From NCBI GenBank assembly GCA_965119745.1, contig OZ221973.1:2914001-2978000 (forward strand): DNA of 64,000 bases, read 5' to 3'. The DNA comes from CAJFUR01 sp904420575 (GTDB taxonomy: Bacteria; Actinomycetota; Coriobacteriia; Coriobacteriales; Eggerthellaceae). A model generated the notes under the pieces. It had not been told where the DNA came from and searched no databases. It worked only from the letters and a program-made list of their open reading frames with translations. Made by a program: the position numbers and the translations under genes. Positions 25,214 through 32,475 of the stretch are shown here, one piece after another (position 1 is the stretch's first letter; every line of letters begins with the position of its first letter).

Positions 25214-25946
25214 CGCAAGCGCAGCCAGGCCCGCCGCGCCCTCCCCGCAAGAACGGCCTGCGACCGCCGACTGCCGTCCCACCGCGCCGCGGCGGAACCG
25301 CCAAGCGTGGACTTCTGCCTTGGCCGCCGCGCTGTTCGCCACGTCGGCGGCATGCTTCTTCTTCGGCATGCAGGCCCAGCACGCCGTGCAGGACGCCGCC
25401 TGCGCCCTGACCCTGACGGGTGCGGGCGAAACCGCAGGCCGCTTGCTCGCCTTCGCCGCCTGGGTGTTCCTGCTGCCGTTCCCGACGGCGCTTTCCTGCT
25501 GCGCGGCAGGGCTGCTGCGCCGGGCGTCGCGCGACGGCCGCATGCCCGACGATGCGCAGGGCCGCACGGCCCTTGCAGGACGCGTGGCCGCCTGCGTCTT
25601 GGCAGGCTCCGCCGCCCTTGCCGTCACGGCGACGTTCTGCGCAAGCTTGGGAGCCTACGGGGACTTCTTCCCCACGCGCTGGTCGGACGGAACCGCATGG
25701 GGCGCGGCGGCCGAGGCGGCGGCGTCCGCCTTGTCGCAGCAGTTCCCCACCAGGGAAGCCTTCGTCACGTCCGGCCTGTTCGCGCCGCTGGCTCGAACCT
25801 CCCTGTTCGCCCTGGGCTCGCTTGCGGCCCTCGCTGCGTCGGCCGGGACGTTCTCGTGGGCACATGATGGAGCCGGGCGCGCCCGATACGCGGGTGCGCG
25901 CCACGCGAAGACACGGAAGGAAGGAACATGGCCTACCTCGAAATGA
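25206..25946 (+). CDS. Four-span membrane protein of the ABC operon, function unknown
   Basis: 246 residues from the ATG at 25206, overlapping the previous stop. A basic, Pro/Arg-rich N-terminus is followed by about four hydrophobic spans (AWTSALAAALFATSAACFFF; FAAWVFLLPFPTALSCCAAG; VLAGSAALAVTATFCASLGA; LFALGSLAALAASAGTF). I recognise no family. The 3' end overlaps the ATPase start by 19 nt, indicating tight coupling. It could be an accessory membrane subunit of the transporter. Confidence 0.7.
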   Translation: MRSASAARPAAPSPQERPATADCRPTAPRRNRQAWTSALAAALFATSAACFFFGMQAQHAVQDAACALTLTGAGETAGRLLAFAAWVFLLPFPTALSCCAAGLLRRASRDGRMPDDAQGRTALAGRVAACVLAGSAALAVTATFCASLGAYGDFFPTRWSDGTAWGAAAEAAASALSQQFPTREAFVTSGLFAPLARTSLFALGSLAALAASAGTFSWAHDGAGRARYAGARHAKTRKEGTWPTSK

Positions 25947-26650
25947 CCAGGCTCTCGAAAACGTTCGCGCATGCCGATGTGCCGGCGGTGGACGGCCTTT
26001 CCCTGCAGGCGGAGCGCGGCGACTTCGTGGCGATCATCGGCCCTTCCGGATGCGGCAAGTCCACCACGCTGCGCCTGGTGGCAGGGCTGGAAACCCCCGA
26101 CGCCGGAACGGTTCGCGTGGACGGGCGCGACGTCACCGCCCTGCCTCCGTCCGAACGCGACGTGGCCATGGTCTTCCAGGACTTCGCCCTGTACCCGCAT
26201 CTGAGCGTCTACGAGAACATCGCCTTTCCCCTGAAGGCGCGTCGCACGCCCCGGCGCGAGGTGGCGGAGCGCGTGCGCGAAACGGCCGGGCTGCTGGGCA
26301 TCGAGGAGCTTTTGGGCCGCAAGCCTTCTCAGCTCTCGGGTGGCCAGAAGCAGCGCGTGGCCCTGGGGCGGGCCCTCGTGCGCAAGCCGGCCCTGTTCCT
26401 GATGGACGAGCCCCTGTCGAACCTGGACGCGCATCTGCGCGCACAGATGCGCGGCGAGCTGGCGCGCCTGCACCGCGAGACGGGGGCGACCATCCTGTAC
26501 GTCACGCACGACCGGACGGAAGCCCGGGCGCTGGCCACGAAGGCCGTCGTCATGGACCACGGGCGCGTGCAGCAGGTCGGCACGCCGGACGACCTGCGCC
26601 GCCATCCCCGGAATGCGTTCGTGGCCGGTTTCATGAACGCCCCGTTGTAG
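25928..26650 (+). CDS. ABC transporter ATP-binding protein, short MalK/PotA-like
   Basis: 240 residues. Complete nucleotide-binding domain: Walker A GPSGCGKST, Q-loop FQDFALYPHLSVYENIAFPL, signature LSGGQKQRVALGRAL, Walker B LFLMDEPLSNLD, and the switch His in TILYVTHDRTEA. CUT1 ATPases normally run to about 360 residues with a C-terminal regulatory domain. Here the protein stops right after the nucleotide-binding domain, so sugar-type regulation through that domain is absent. The ATG at 25928 is preceded by GGAAGGAAC. Last gene of the plus-strand operon; a terminator follows at 26758. Confidence 0.95.
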   Translation: MAYLEMTRLSKTFAHADVPAVDGLSLQAERGDFVAIIGPSGCGKSTTLRLVAGLETPDAGTVRVDGRDVTALPPSERDVAMVFQDFALYPHLSVYENIAFPLKARRTPRREVAERVRETAGLLGIEELLGRKPSQLSGGQKQRVALGRALVRKPALFLMDEPLSNLDAHLRAQMRGELARLHRETGATILYVTHDRTEARALATKAVVMDHGRVQQVGTPDDLRRHPRNAFVAGFMNAPL

Positions 26651-26757
26651 CGCCTGGCAGCACAGCCAATATGCGGCCAATGCGACAGGGCCCTCCGACA
26701 AGAAAGGCGCCGAAGCCTGCCAGGAGACAGCCGCGCCGCCGAACGCACGGCGTCTCG

Positions 26758-26776
26758 GCGGCCGAAAGCCGCTTTT
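26758..26776 (+). terminator. Intrinsic terminator after the ABC ATPase gene
   Basis: GCGGC (26758-26762), loop CGAAA, GCCGC (26768-26772), then TTTT. Short but typical. It lies just ahead of the convergent end of the binding-protein gene (26781). Confidence 0.6.
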
Positions 26777-26780
26777 CGCC

Positions 26781-29201
26781 CTATTCCGCGCGGTAGAGGT
26801 CGATCTTCTGGACGGTGCTCGCCACGGCGTCGTCCAGCGTGGCCTCTCCCTGACAGTAGGACTCGAGGCCGGCGAACACGGCATCGCTCACGGCCCGGTC
26901 GAAGACGACGGGGGTCTGCACGCTTTCGACGAACGCCGCGCAGGCGTCCAGGTCTTCGCTGCTCAAGCCGTCGCATGCATAGGTGGAAGAGGCCCCGCCG
27001 CCGAAGCTTACCTGGTAGCCCCCCTCGGCGCGGCGCAGCGAGTCCTCGAAGGCCTGGCGGTTCACGGGAAGGCCGCTGCCCTGCCCCTGCATCTGCGCGT
27101 CGGCCGACAACACGTAGGACAGGAACGCGGTGGCCTCGTCCGTCTGCGTGCCACGAGCGCTTACCCCCAGCACGGCGCGTGCCGCGAACGGCCGGTTCCC
27201 GGAGAAGTCCAGCGCGGCGTACGTGCACGGGTAGGCGGCGTTGGCCGACAGGAGGAACAGCGACCCGAAGTCAAGGGTATCTCCCACGCACCCCACCTCC
27301 ATTTGCCGAACGCCGGTGATCTGCGCCTCGCCCAGGGCGAAGGAAGCAGGAGGCTTGCCGAACCGTTCGAGCAGGGTGTTCCGGTAGTCGTTGGCCTCTG
27401 CCCCGGCCGCTCCGTTCGAGGCGGCCAGGTTGTCGACGGCCGCATCGGTCAGGTCCTTCGCGCAGCGGAAGAACTCGCGCAGGGCGGCCGCGTCGACCCC
27501 GTGGCCCTGCGTCACGATCGCGCCGTAGTCCGCGACCCACAGCGCATACAGCGACAGGGAAGGCGCAAGCAAGGCGCGCGTCTCGCCCGTGCCCCCATAG
27601 GCGGCCAAGTCCGAAAGAGAAGCGGCGCGGCCAACGGCATCGGCGTTGCCCGCGACGACCGGAACCACCATCCGCGTGGGCACCGCATAGCAGCCTTCGC
27701 CGTCGCCGAGCGAGCGCAGCACGCCTTCGAAGCAGTTCCCTTCGGCCGCCCATGCGTCCACCTGCTCCGCCACGTCCAGCAGCATGCCTTGCCCGACCAG
27801 GCGGTCAAGCGGCAGGCCGTCCAGCACCAGCAGGTCGGGGCCGGTGCCGGCCAGCAGGCTGGCGTTCAGGGCCCGCAGCGCGTCGTCCGCCGGAAGCCCC
27901 GATCCGGCGGGTATGCCCACCTGCACCTCCACCGCCACGTCGGGGCGCACGTCGCGGTACGTGGCCGCCGCCTGTTGGATTTCGGGGCAGTCCTGCAACG
28001 CATAGACCACCAGCTTCGCAGAAGGCTCCTCCCGCTCCCCTTCCGCGTAGCGGCAGACCGCATGCGGCGCCTGTGGCCGGTCGGGATCGGAATACAGGAT
28101 GGCGAACCCCTCAGCGGCATCTTCGGGAGGAACGGCCAGCCGCGCCGGAAGGCGGCCCGGATTCGCAAGCTGCGTGCCGTCGGCCGCCATCATCTGCGTG
28201 ACCTCGCCTTCTTCCGTGCAGACGAACAGGCGGCCTTGCGAGCAGACGAACAGCGTTTCGCCGTCGCTCGCCACCGAAGGTGGAACGAAGGCGCCTGCCT
28301 CGCCCGAGGAAACGACGCTTTCGAAGGCTTGCTGGAGCGACGACCCGGCGTCCTCGCGCGCGCCCGTCTCTTGGTCGAAGACGGCCAGGCCGGCAACGAT
28401 CTCGCCTCCCTGAGCGCCCGACACGACGACGCACGCACGCCCTCCGACCACGGCCAGGTCGCTCGCCCGCTCGCCGGTCTTCAGGGCGTAGGCGCCCCTC
28501 TGCTGGCCGGCGGCCGTGTCGACGCGGAGGACGCCGCCGTCGGCCGTCATGACGAACGCTGAACGCTCGTCAAGGCATCGCAGCCTCGGAACGCCCGCGT
28601 CCGCAAGCTCCAGCGGCGCCGTGCGGACAGAATCCCCGTCGGCCGTGCACAGGAAAGCAGCGGTGCCGTCCGACGGCATGACGACGCCTACGAGCTTGCC
28701 CTGCGGCGTCATGGCAACGGCCGGCATCGACGCGTCCTGCCCGGCCACGGCGGCCGCGTCCACCTCTTTTGTCCTTTGCCACGAGCCGTCGGCGTCCTGC
28801 CGGCACAACGCCGCCATCGTGCGCTGCACGTCCTGCGCCACGACGAGCAACGCGCCCGTTTCGTCGATGGCGAGGTCGGCCACGAAGGGAAGGCCTTCGG
28901 GCAACGGCACGCGCTCTTCGACATAGGAGCGGTCGGAGGCCTGCACCTCCGGAGCCTTCCCCGCAGAACCCGCAGGGGCGCAGCCGAACGCGCCGAGCGC
29001 AAGCGCAAGAGCCGCAGCCACGGCCGCCCTGACGGCAGGTGGGCGGGCCCGAGGCACGCCGTCGCGTCGCCTGCAGCTTGGTCGCGTGCAGGCCGCCTGG
29101 GCCGACGGGGCTGGCTTGGCCGCCCTGGGCGCCTTCGTGCATGACCCCTGCCGCCGAGTCGCATCGTTTCGCACGGACTCCCTGCGCGTCTGCTGTGCCA
29201 T
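26781..29201 (-). CDS. Extracellular solute-binding protein fused to an N-terminal beta-propeller-like domain
   Basis: 806 residues, about twice the length of a normal CUT1 binding protein. A long basic N-terminus leads to a hydrophobic signal segment (VAAALALALGAFGC, C74 possibly lipidated). Residues about 90-400 consist of short repeats of the form LVVVAQDV.., LVGVVMPSDG.., AFVMTADGGVL.., which look like propeller blades. From about 405 on (AKLVVYALQDCPEIQQAAAT) the protein reads as an ABC binding protein, including LNASLLAGTGPDLLVLDGLP and PFAARAVLGVSARGTQTDEA. It is convergent with the importer operon and almost surely its receptor. The ATG at 29201 has GGAGG upstream. Confidence 0.85.
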   Translation of the reverse strand: MAQQTRRESVRNDATRRQGSCTKAPRAAKPAPSAQAACTRPSCRRRDGVPRARPPAVRAAVAAALALALGAFGCAPAGSAGKAPEVQASDRSYVEERVPLPEGLPFVADLAIDETGALLVVAQDVQRTMAALCRQDADGSWQRTKEVDAAAVAGQDASMPAVAMTPQGKLVGVVMPSDGTAAFLCTADGDSVRTAPLELADAGVPRLRCLDERSAFVMTADGGVLRVDTAAGQQRGAYALKTGERASDLAVVGGRACVVVSGAQGGEIVAGLAVFDQETGAREDAGSSLQQAFESVVSSGEAGAFVPPSVASDGETLFVCSQGRLFVCTEEGEVTQMMAADGTQLANPGRLPARLAVPPEDAAEGFAILYSDPDRPQAPHAVCRYAEGEREEPSAKLVVYALQDCPEIQQAAATYRDVRPDVAVEVQVGIPAGSGLPADDALRALNASLLAGTGPDLLVLDGLPLDRLVGQGMLLDVAEQVDAWAAEGNCFEGVLRSLGDGEGCYAVPTRMVVPVVAGNADAVGRAASLSDLAAYGGTGETRALLAPSLSLYALWVADYGAIVTQGHGVDAAALREFFRCAKDLTDAAVDNLAASNGAAGAEANDYRNTLLERFGKPPASFALGEAQITGVRQMEVGCVGDTLDFGSLFLLSANAAYPCTYAALDFSGNRPFAARAVLGVSARGTQTDEATAFLSYVLSADAQMQGQGSGLPVNRQAFEDSLRRAEGGYQVSFGGGASSTYACDGLSSEDLDACAAFVESVQTPVVFDRAVSDAVFAGLESYCQGEATLDDAVASTVQKIDLYRAE

Positions 29202-29290
29202 CGTGTCCTCCTGCCGTTTGCCGTTCCTTCCACCAGCCGATCTTAGCAGCAAGGCGGCGAGCCGCCTGCGGGAGCGCCCCCGTCTGCTAG

Positions 29291-29306
29291 GGTGAATTTA
29301 TTCACC
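29291..29306. promoter_or_regulatory. Operator 2: GGTGAATTTATTCACC
   Basis: Near-perfect 16-bp palindrome followed by GTTG, matching operator 1 at 22670-22685. It lies one base ahead of a predicted -35 reading toward the 29532 gene, in the same geometry as at the ABC operon. The binding-protein gene diverges from it. Confidence 0.8.
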
Positions 29307-29307
29307 G

Positions 29308-29337
29308 TTGTCGCCTGACATGGGAAAATGCTATCCT
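29308..29337 (+). promoter_or_regulatory. Predicted promoter next to operator 2
   Basis: -35 TTGTCG (29308-29313), an 18-nt spacer, -10 TATCCT (29332-29337), the same spacing relative to the palindrome as at 22687-22716. Confidence 0.5.
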
Positions 29338-29400
29338 TCTTCAGGCCACGGCAAAGGGCGAAGCGGCGAAGTGGACCCGCCCTTTTCACGCGCAAGCCCT

Positions 29401-29448
29401 GCAGGGGATCCTTCGGCTTCGGCCTTCGGCCTCCGCTCAGGATGACGG
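29401..29448. repeat. Half copy of the GTCATCCTGA/GGATCCTTCG repeat
   Basis: Carries GCAGGGGATCCTTCG and ends GCTCAGGATGACGG, as in the right half of the 9991-10090 repeat. Non-coding; located in the leader of the 29532 gene. Confidence 0.75.
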
Positions 29449-29531
29449 TCGATTGACCAGGCGTGAAAGAGAGAACCGAAAGCGGTGGAAGACGCCACGG
29501 GACAGGAAACGACGCAGGGAAGAAGGGACGC

Positions 29532-30305
29532 ATGAAACGCAGCACGCGCATGGCGTCGGGCACGGTCTGCCTGGTGGCCCTCGCGCTCGTCATGGGTTGG
29601 TTCGTCGGCCAGTACGTGCCGGCACCTCCGCGCATGCCCGAGCCCGACCCGTACGATGCGCTGACGCAGGGCACCGGCTGCCCCGTTCGCACGGTGGTGG
29701 AGGTTCCGTTCGGGAAGACGGCCCGCCTGGCTGGCGTGGACGACAAACTGGCCGCCTTGCTTTCCACCAGGGACGCCTCGCCGTCGCCCGATGGCGAAAC
29801 GGAAGCCCAGGACTTGCCTGACATGGACATGACCGTGGCCGAAACGCGCGTCGTGTCGGCACGCTCGTTCGTCGAGCTGTACCCCGAATGCCGGCAACCG
29901 GGCTTGGATTCGGAAAGCAGCGCCTACGTGTTGGCCACCGTGGTCGTGAGGAACGTCTCGGACGAGCCGTTCCTGGTATGGGACCTGGCGGCCACCATCA
30001 CGCTGCACGGCAGCGACCTAGCGGGCATCGAAGAATCGCTGGGAGCGGGCGCGACCCTGGACGCGATCGCCTACATGAACGTCAACGCGCCAGCCGCCGG
30101 CGACGTGGCCAAAACGCCCTCCGACACGCCGCCGCCCAATCCCAACCTGGCGCCCGGCAGCGCCATTGCCGTCACGTTGCCTTTCGTCATCAGCGAAAAC
30201 GCTTTGAAAGACCCTTCCTTGTTCTCGGACCTGGACCTTTCCCGCTGGCACATCCAAACCATCGACCGCGAAACCGGAACCGCCTGGCGCTTTGAACTGG
30301 CTTGA
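29532..30305 (+). CDS. Membrane-anchored extracytoplasmic protein, function unknown
   Basis: 257 residues. N-terminal signal anchor (CLVALALVMGWFVGQYV), then an extracellular part with an acidic linker. A beta-rich domain (YVLATVVVRNVSDEPFLVWD, APGSAIAVTLPFVISENAL) resembles the Ig-like domains of small secreted DUF4352/DUF5067-type proteins. It shares an operator with the ABC importer operon and diverges from the binding protein, so it may be a surface accessory of that system. The ATG at 29532 has AGAAGGGA upstream. Confidence 0.7.
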   Translation: MKRSTRMASGTVCLVALALVMGWFVGQYVPAPPRMPEPDPYDALTQGTGCPVRTVVEVPFGKTARLAGVDDKLAALLSTRDASPSPDGETEAQDLPDMDMTVAETRVVSARSFVELYPECRQPGLDSESSAYVLATVVVRNVSDEPFLVWDLAATITLHGSDLAGIEESLGAGATLDAIAYMNVNAPAAGDVAKTPSDTPPPNPNLAPGSAIAVTLPFVISENALKDPSLFSDLDLSRWHIQTIDRETGTAWRFELA

Positions 30306-30317
30306 AAGGTGCGGCGG

Positions 30318-31328
30318 CTAGAAAAACACCTTTGCGGCGTGCTCGTAGAAGCTTTCGCATCGGTACCGCAGCAGCACGGTGGGGGCTTCGCCACGGCGCA
30401 CGTAGACGCGCCTCACGGGACGGCCGAGCTCCAGCAGCTCGCCGTCCACGAACACCGCCGCCTCGCGGTCGGCGGCCGTGGGGGCCAGGCCCATCTCCAC
30501 CACGTCGTTCTCGGCCGTCACGATGGCGCGGGAATGCAGCGTATGGGGCGCCAGCGGCACGGCCACCAGCCCGCCGAAGCCCGGCGCCACCAAGGGCCCG
30601 CCTGCGGAAAGCGCATAGGCGGTCGAACCGGTGGCCGTGGCCACCACCAGCCCGTCGCCCCGCATGTCCGCGATATGGGCCCCCGATATGTCCAGGGAGA
30701 AGTCGACGATGCGCCCGAACGCGCCGCGCGTGACGGCCACCTCGTTGAGCGCGAAGAACGAGCGGGGCGCAGTGGGCGCGGCCGAGGCGGCCGAGGCGGC
30801 GGGCGCAGTGGGCGCGGCCTGGGCGGCGCCGAACGCGCCTCCGCGCGCGGACCCGCCTTCCACCCCGTCGCCCTCTTCGAACGCGCGACCCGCACCGCAG
30901 CCCGCATCCGCCTCGTCGTCCTCGAAGGGGTCGGCCTCGCCCTCGCACACGACGTCGACGCGCAGGTTCGTGCGCCGTTCGGCAACGACGTCGCCCGCCA
31001 GCGCCGCCGCCACCACGGCCACCACGCCCTCGTCGCTGGAGTTCGCCAAGAACCCCAGCCGCCCGAAGTTGATGCCCAGGATAGGCACGCCGGACGTGCC
31101 CACCTGATGCGCCGTGCGCAGGATGGTGCCGTCGCCGCCCAACGCCACGGCCAGATCGATGCCCGCCGCCAAGGCCGCCTCCACCTCCTCCGACGAGGCG
31201 TTGCGGCCCAGATCGGACGAGTCGACCAGCACGTATCCCAGTTGCTGCGTGGCCAGATAGGCGGCCAGCAGCAACGAGGCGTCGATGGCCTGCGGATTCG
31301 CGTTGTTGCGAACTATGAGTACCTGCAC
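30318..31328 (-). CDS. nadK: NAD kinase with low-complexity insert
   Basis: Phosphorylates NAD to NADP. 336 residues against about 290 usual. The catalytic GGDGTILR and the motif NFGRLGFLANSS are near the middle of the first half; ATATGSTAYALSAGGPLVAPG is in the second. Between them lies an insert of about 50 residues, first acidic then Ala/Pro/Ser-rich, encoded partly by a 36-bp in-frame tandem repeat (30765-30819). The start is the GTG at 31328, with GGAGGATAC upstream, 8 nt after the alr stop; an ORF extending across alr is a frame shadow. Confidence 0.94.
   Translation of the reverse strand: MQVLIVRNNANPQAIDASLLLAAYLATQQLGYVLVDSSDLGRNASSEEVEAALAAGIDLAVALGGDGTILRTAHQVGTSGVPILGINFGRLGFLANSSDEGVVAVVAAALAGDVVAERRTNLRVDVVCEGEADPFEDDEADAGCGAGRAFEEGDGVEGGSARGGAFGAAQAAPTAPAASAASAAPTAPRSFFALNEVAVTRGAFGRIVDFSLDISGAHIADMRGDGLVVATATGSTAYALSAGGPLVAPGFGGLVAVPLAPHTLHSRAIVTAENDVVEMGLAPTAADREAAVFVDGELLELGRPVRRVYVRRGEAPTVLLRYRCESFYEHAAKVFF
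30765..30819. repeat. In-frame 36-bp tandem repeat in nadK
   Basis: GGGCGCAGTGGGCGCGGCC occurs at 30765-30783 and 30801-30819. The 36-bp period keeps the frame and yields the repeated APTAP/AASAASA peptide. Confidence 0.85.
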
Positions 31329-31336
31329 GTATCCTC

Positions 31337-32410
31337 CTACACGTAGACCCGGGGCACGTTCCGGCCCACCATGAGGGGGCTGGGATCCAACCGCGCGAGC
31401 GCGCCCGCCTGCACGTCGCCGCCCGTCACGTCCACCAGCGTGAGCGACAGGTCCGCCTCGCCGAGCACCGGGTACGCGCGCGCGCCGATGACGACCTCCA
31501 GGCGCCGCTTCCGGGCCGCGCCCTTCGCCGTGGAAAGCGCGCCGCGCAGCGTGGGAGGCTTCTCCACCGCCAGGCCGAAGCCTTCCTGCGTGCCGGCCGA
31601 CACGAACGCCACCTGCGTCTCGCGCTTCACCTGCGCGGCGCCGCCATAGCCCAGCGGACTTCCCGCAGGCAGCGTCTTCACGTCGATGACCTGCGCTTCC
31701 AAGTAACCCACACGCTTGAGGCCCGTCGGGGCCAGCGTGATCACGCGCCCGGTGAACGCCGATCCGATGCGCACCAGGTCCAGCTTCGCCTCCGGCACGT
31801 TGAACAGCGCGGGCGAATTCGCCGCATGCCGCACGCCCGCCGAGAAGCCCGCCGCCTCGACGGCGGCGCACACGCCTTTCAACGCGGCCAGCTGCGAGCG
31901 CGTGAGCGCCTCATCGCCATAGGCTGCCGAGAAGTGCGTGTAGACGCCCTCCACGCGCAGGTTCTCGCAAGCGTAGCATGTCAGGACGCCCTCCACGTCG
32001 TCCGGCAGGAAACCGTAACGCCCGAAGCCCGTGTCCACCTTCACGTGGCAACGCGCCACCGCGCCTGCGGCGGCGGCCGCCTCGTCCAGAGCACGGGCCG
32101 CCGCGCGCGAGCCCACCGTGGCGATGCAGCCGGAACGCACGATGGCCGCTGCCTCGTCGGCCAGCGCTGTGGACCGCATGACCAGCACGTCATCGCCTTC
32201 GTCCAGCACGGCGCGCAGGGGCGCGATGTCGTCCAACTCGGTGATGGCGAAGCGCGTGATGCCGCCGCGCTTGCATGCCAACGCCATCTCCGTCAGGCCG
32301 AAACCGTAGCCGTTCGCCTTCACCACGGCCATGACCGGCACGCCCGCCAGGGCGACCACTTGGCGCACGTTGCCGTCCAGCGCCGCTCTGTCGATTACGT
32401 ATCTGTTCAT
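31337..32410 (-). CDS. alr: Alanine racemase family, PLP-dependent
   Basis: Supplies D-alanine for MurF-bound D-Ala-D-Ala. 357 residues. PLP-binding Lys in AVVKANGYGFG near residue 32; substrate-region motif HVKVDTGFGRYGFLP; second catalytic region around SPLGYGGAAQVKRET with the conserved Tyr. The C-terminal beta domain ends LDPSPLMVGRNVPRVYV. The Tyr region is somewhat divergent from textbook Alr, so a broader amino-acid racemase activity is possible. It is divergent from murJ and forms an operon with nadK. A TATAAT -10 lies at 32445-32450 on the minus strand. Confidence 0.9.
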   Translation of the reverse strand: MNRYVIDRAALDGNVRQVVALAGVPVMAVVKANGYGFGLTEMALACKRGGITRFAITELDDIAPLRAVLDEGDDVLVMRSTALADEAAAIVRSGCIATVGSRAAARALDEAAAAAGAVARCHVKVDTGFGRYGFLPDDVEGVLTCYACENLRVEGVYTHFSAAYGDEALTRSQLAALKGVCAAVEAAGFSAGVRHAANSPALFNVPEAKLDLVRIGSAFTGRVITLAPTGLKRVGYLEAQVIDVKTLPAGSPLGYGGAAQVKRETQVAFVSAGTQEGFGLAVEKPPTLRGALSTAKGAARKRRLEVVIGARAYPVLGEADLSLTLVDVTGGDVQAGALARLDPSPLMVGRNVPRVYV

Positions 32411-32475
32411 CGTTTCCGCTCCCTATTTGCTATGATGGGACAGAATTATACCCCCGCATCGGAAGAGCAGGCACC

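Larger units (their letters stand above)
29202..29531. other. Divergent control region of the binding-protein gene and the 29532 gene
   Basis: 330 nt with no gene. It contains operator 2 (29291-29306), a plus-strand promoter (29308-29337) and a half copy of the GTCATCCTGA repeat (29401-29448). No comparable promoter for the minus strand could be placed with confidence. Confidence 0.55.
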
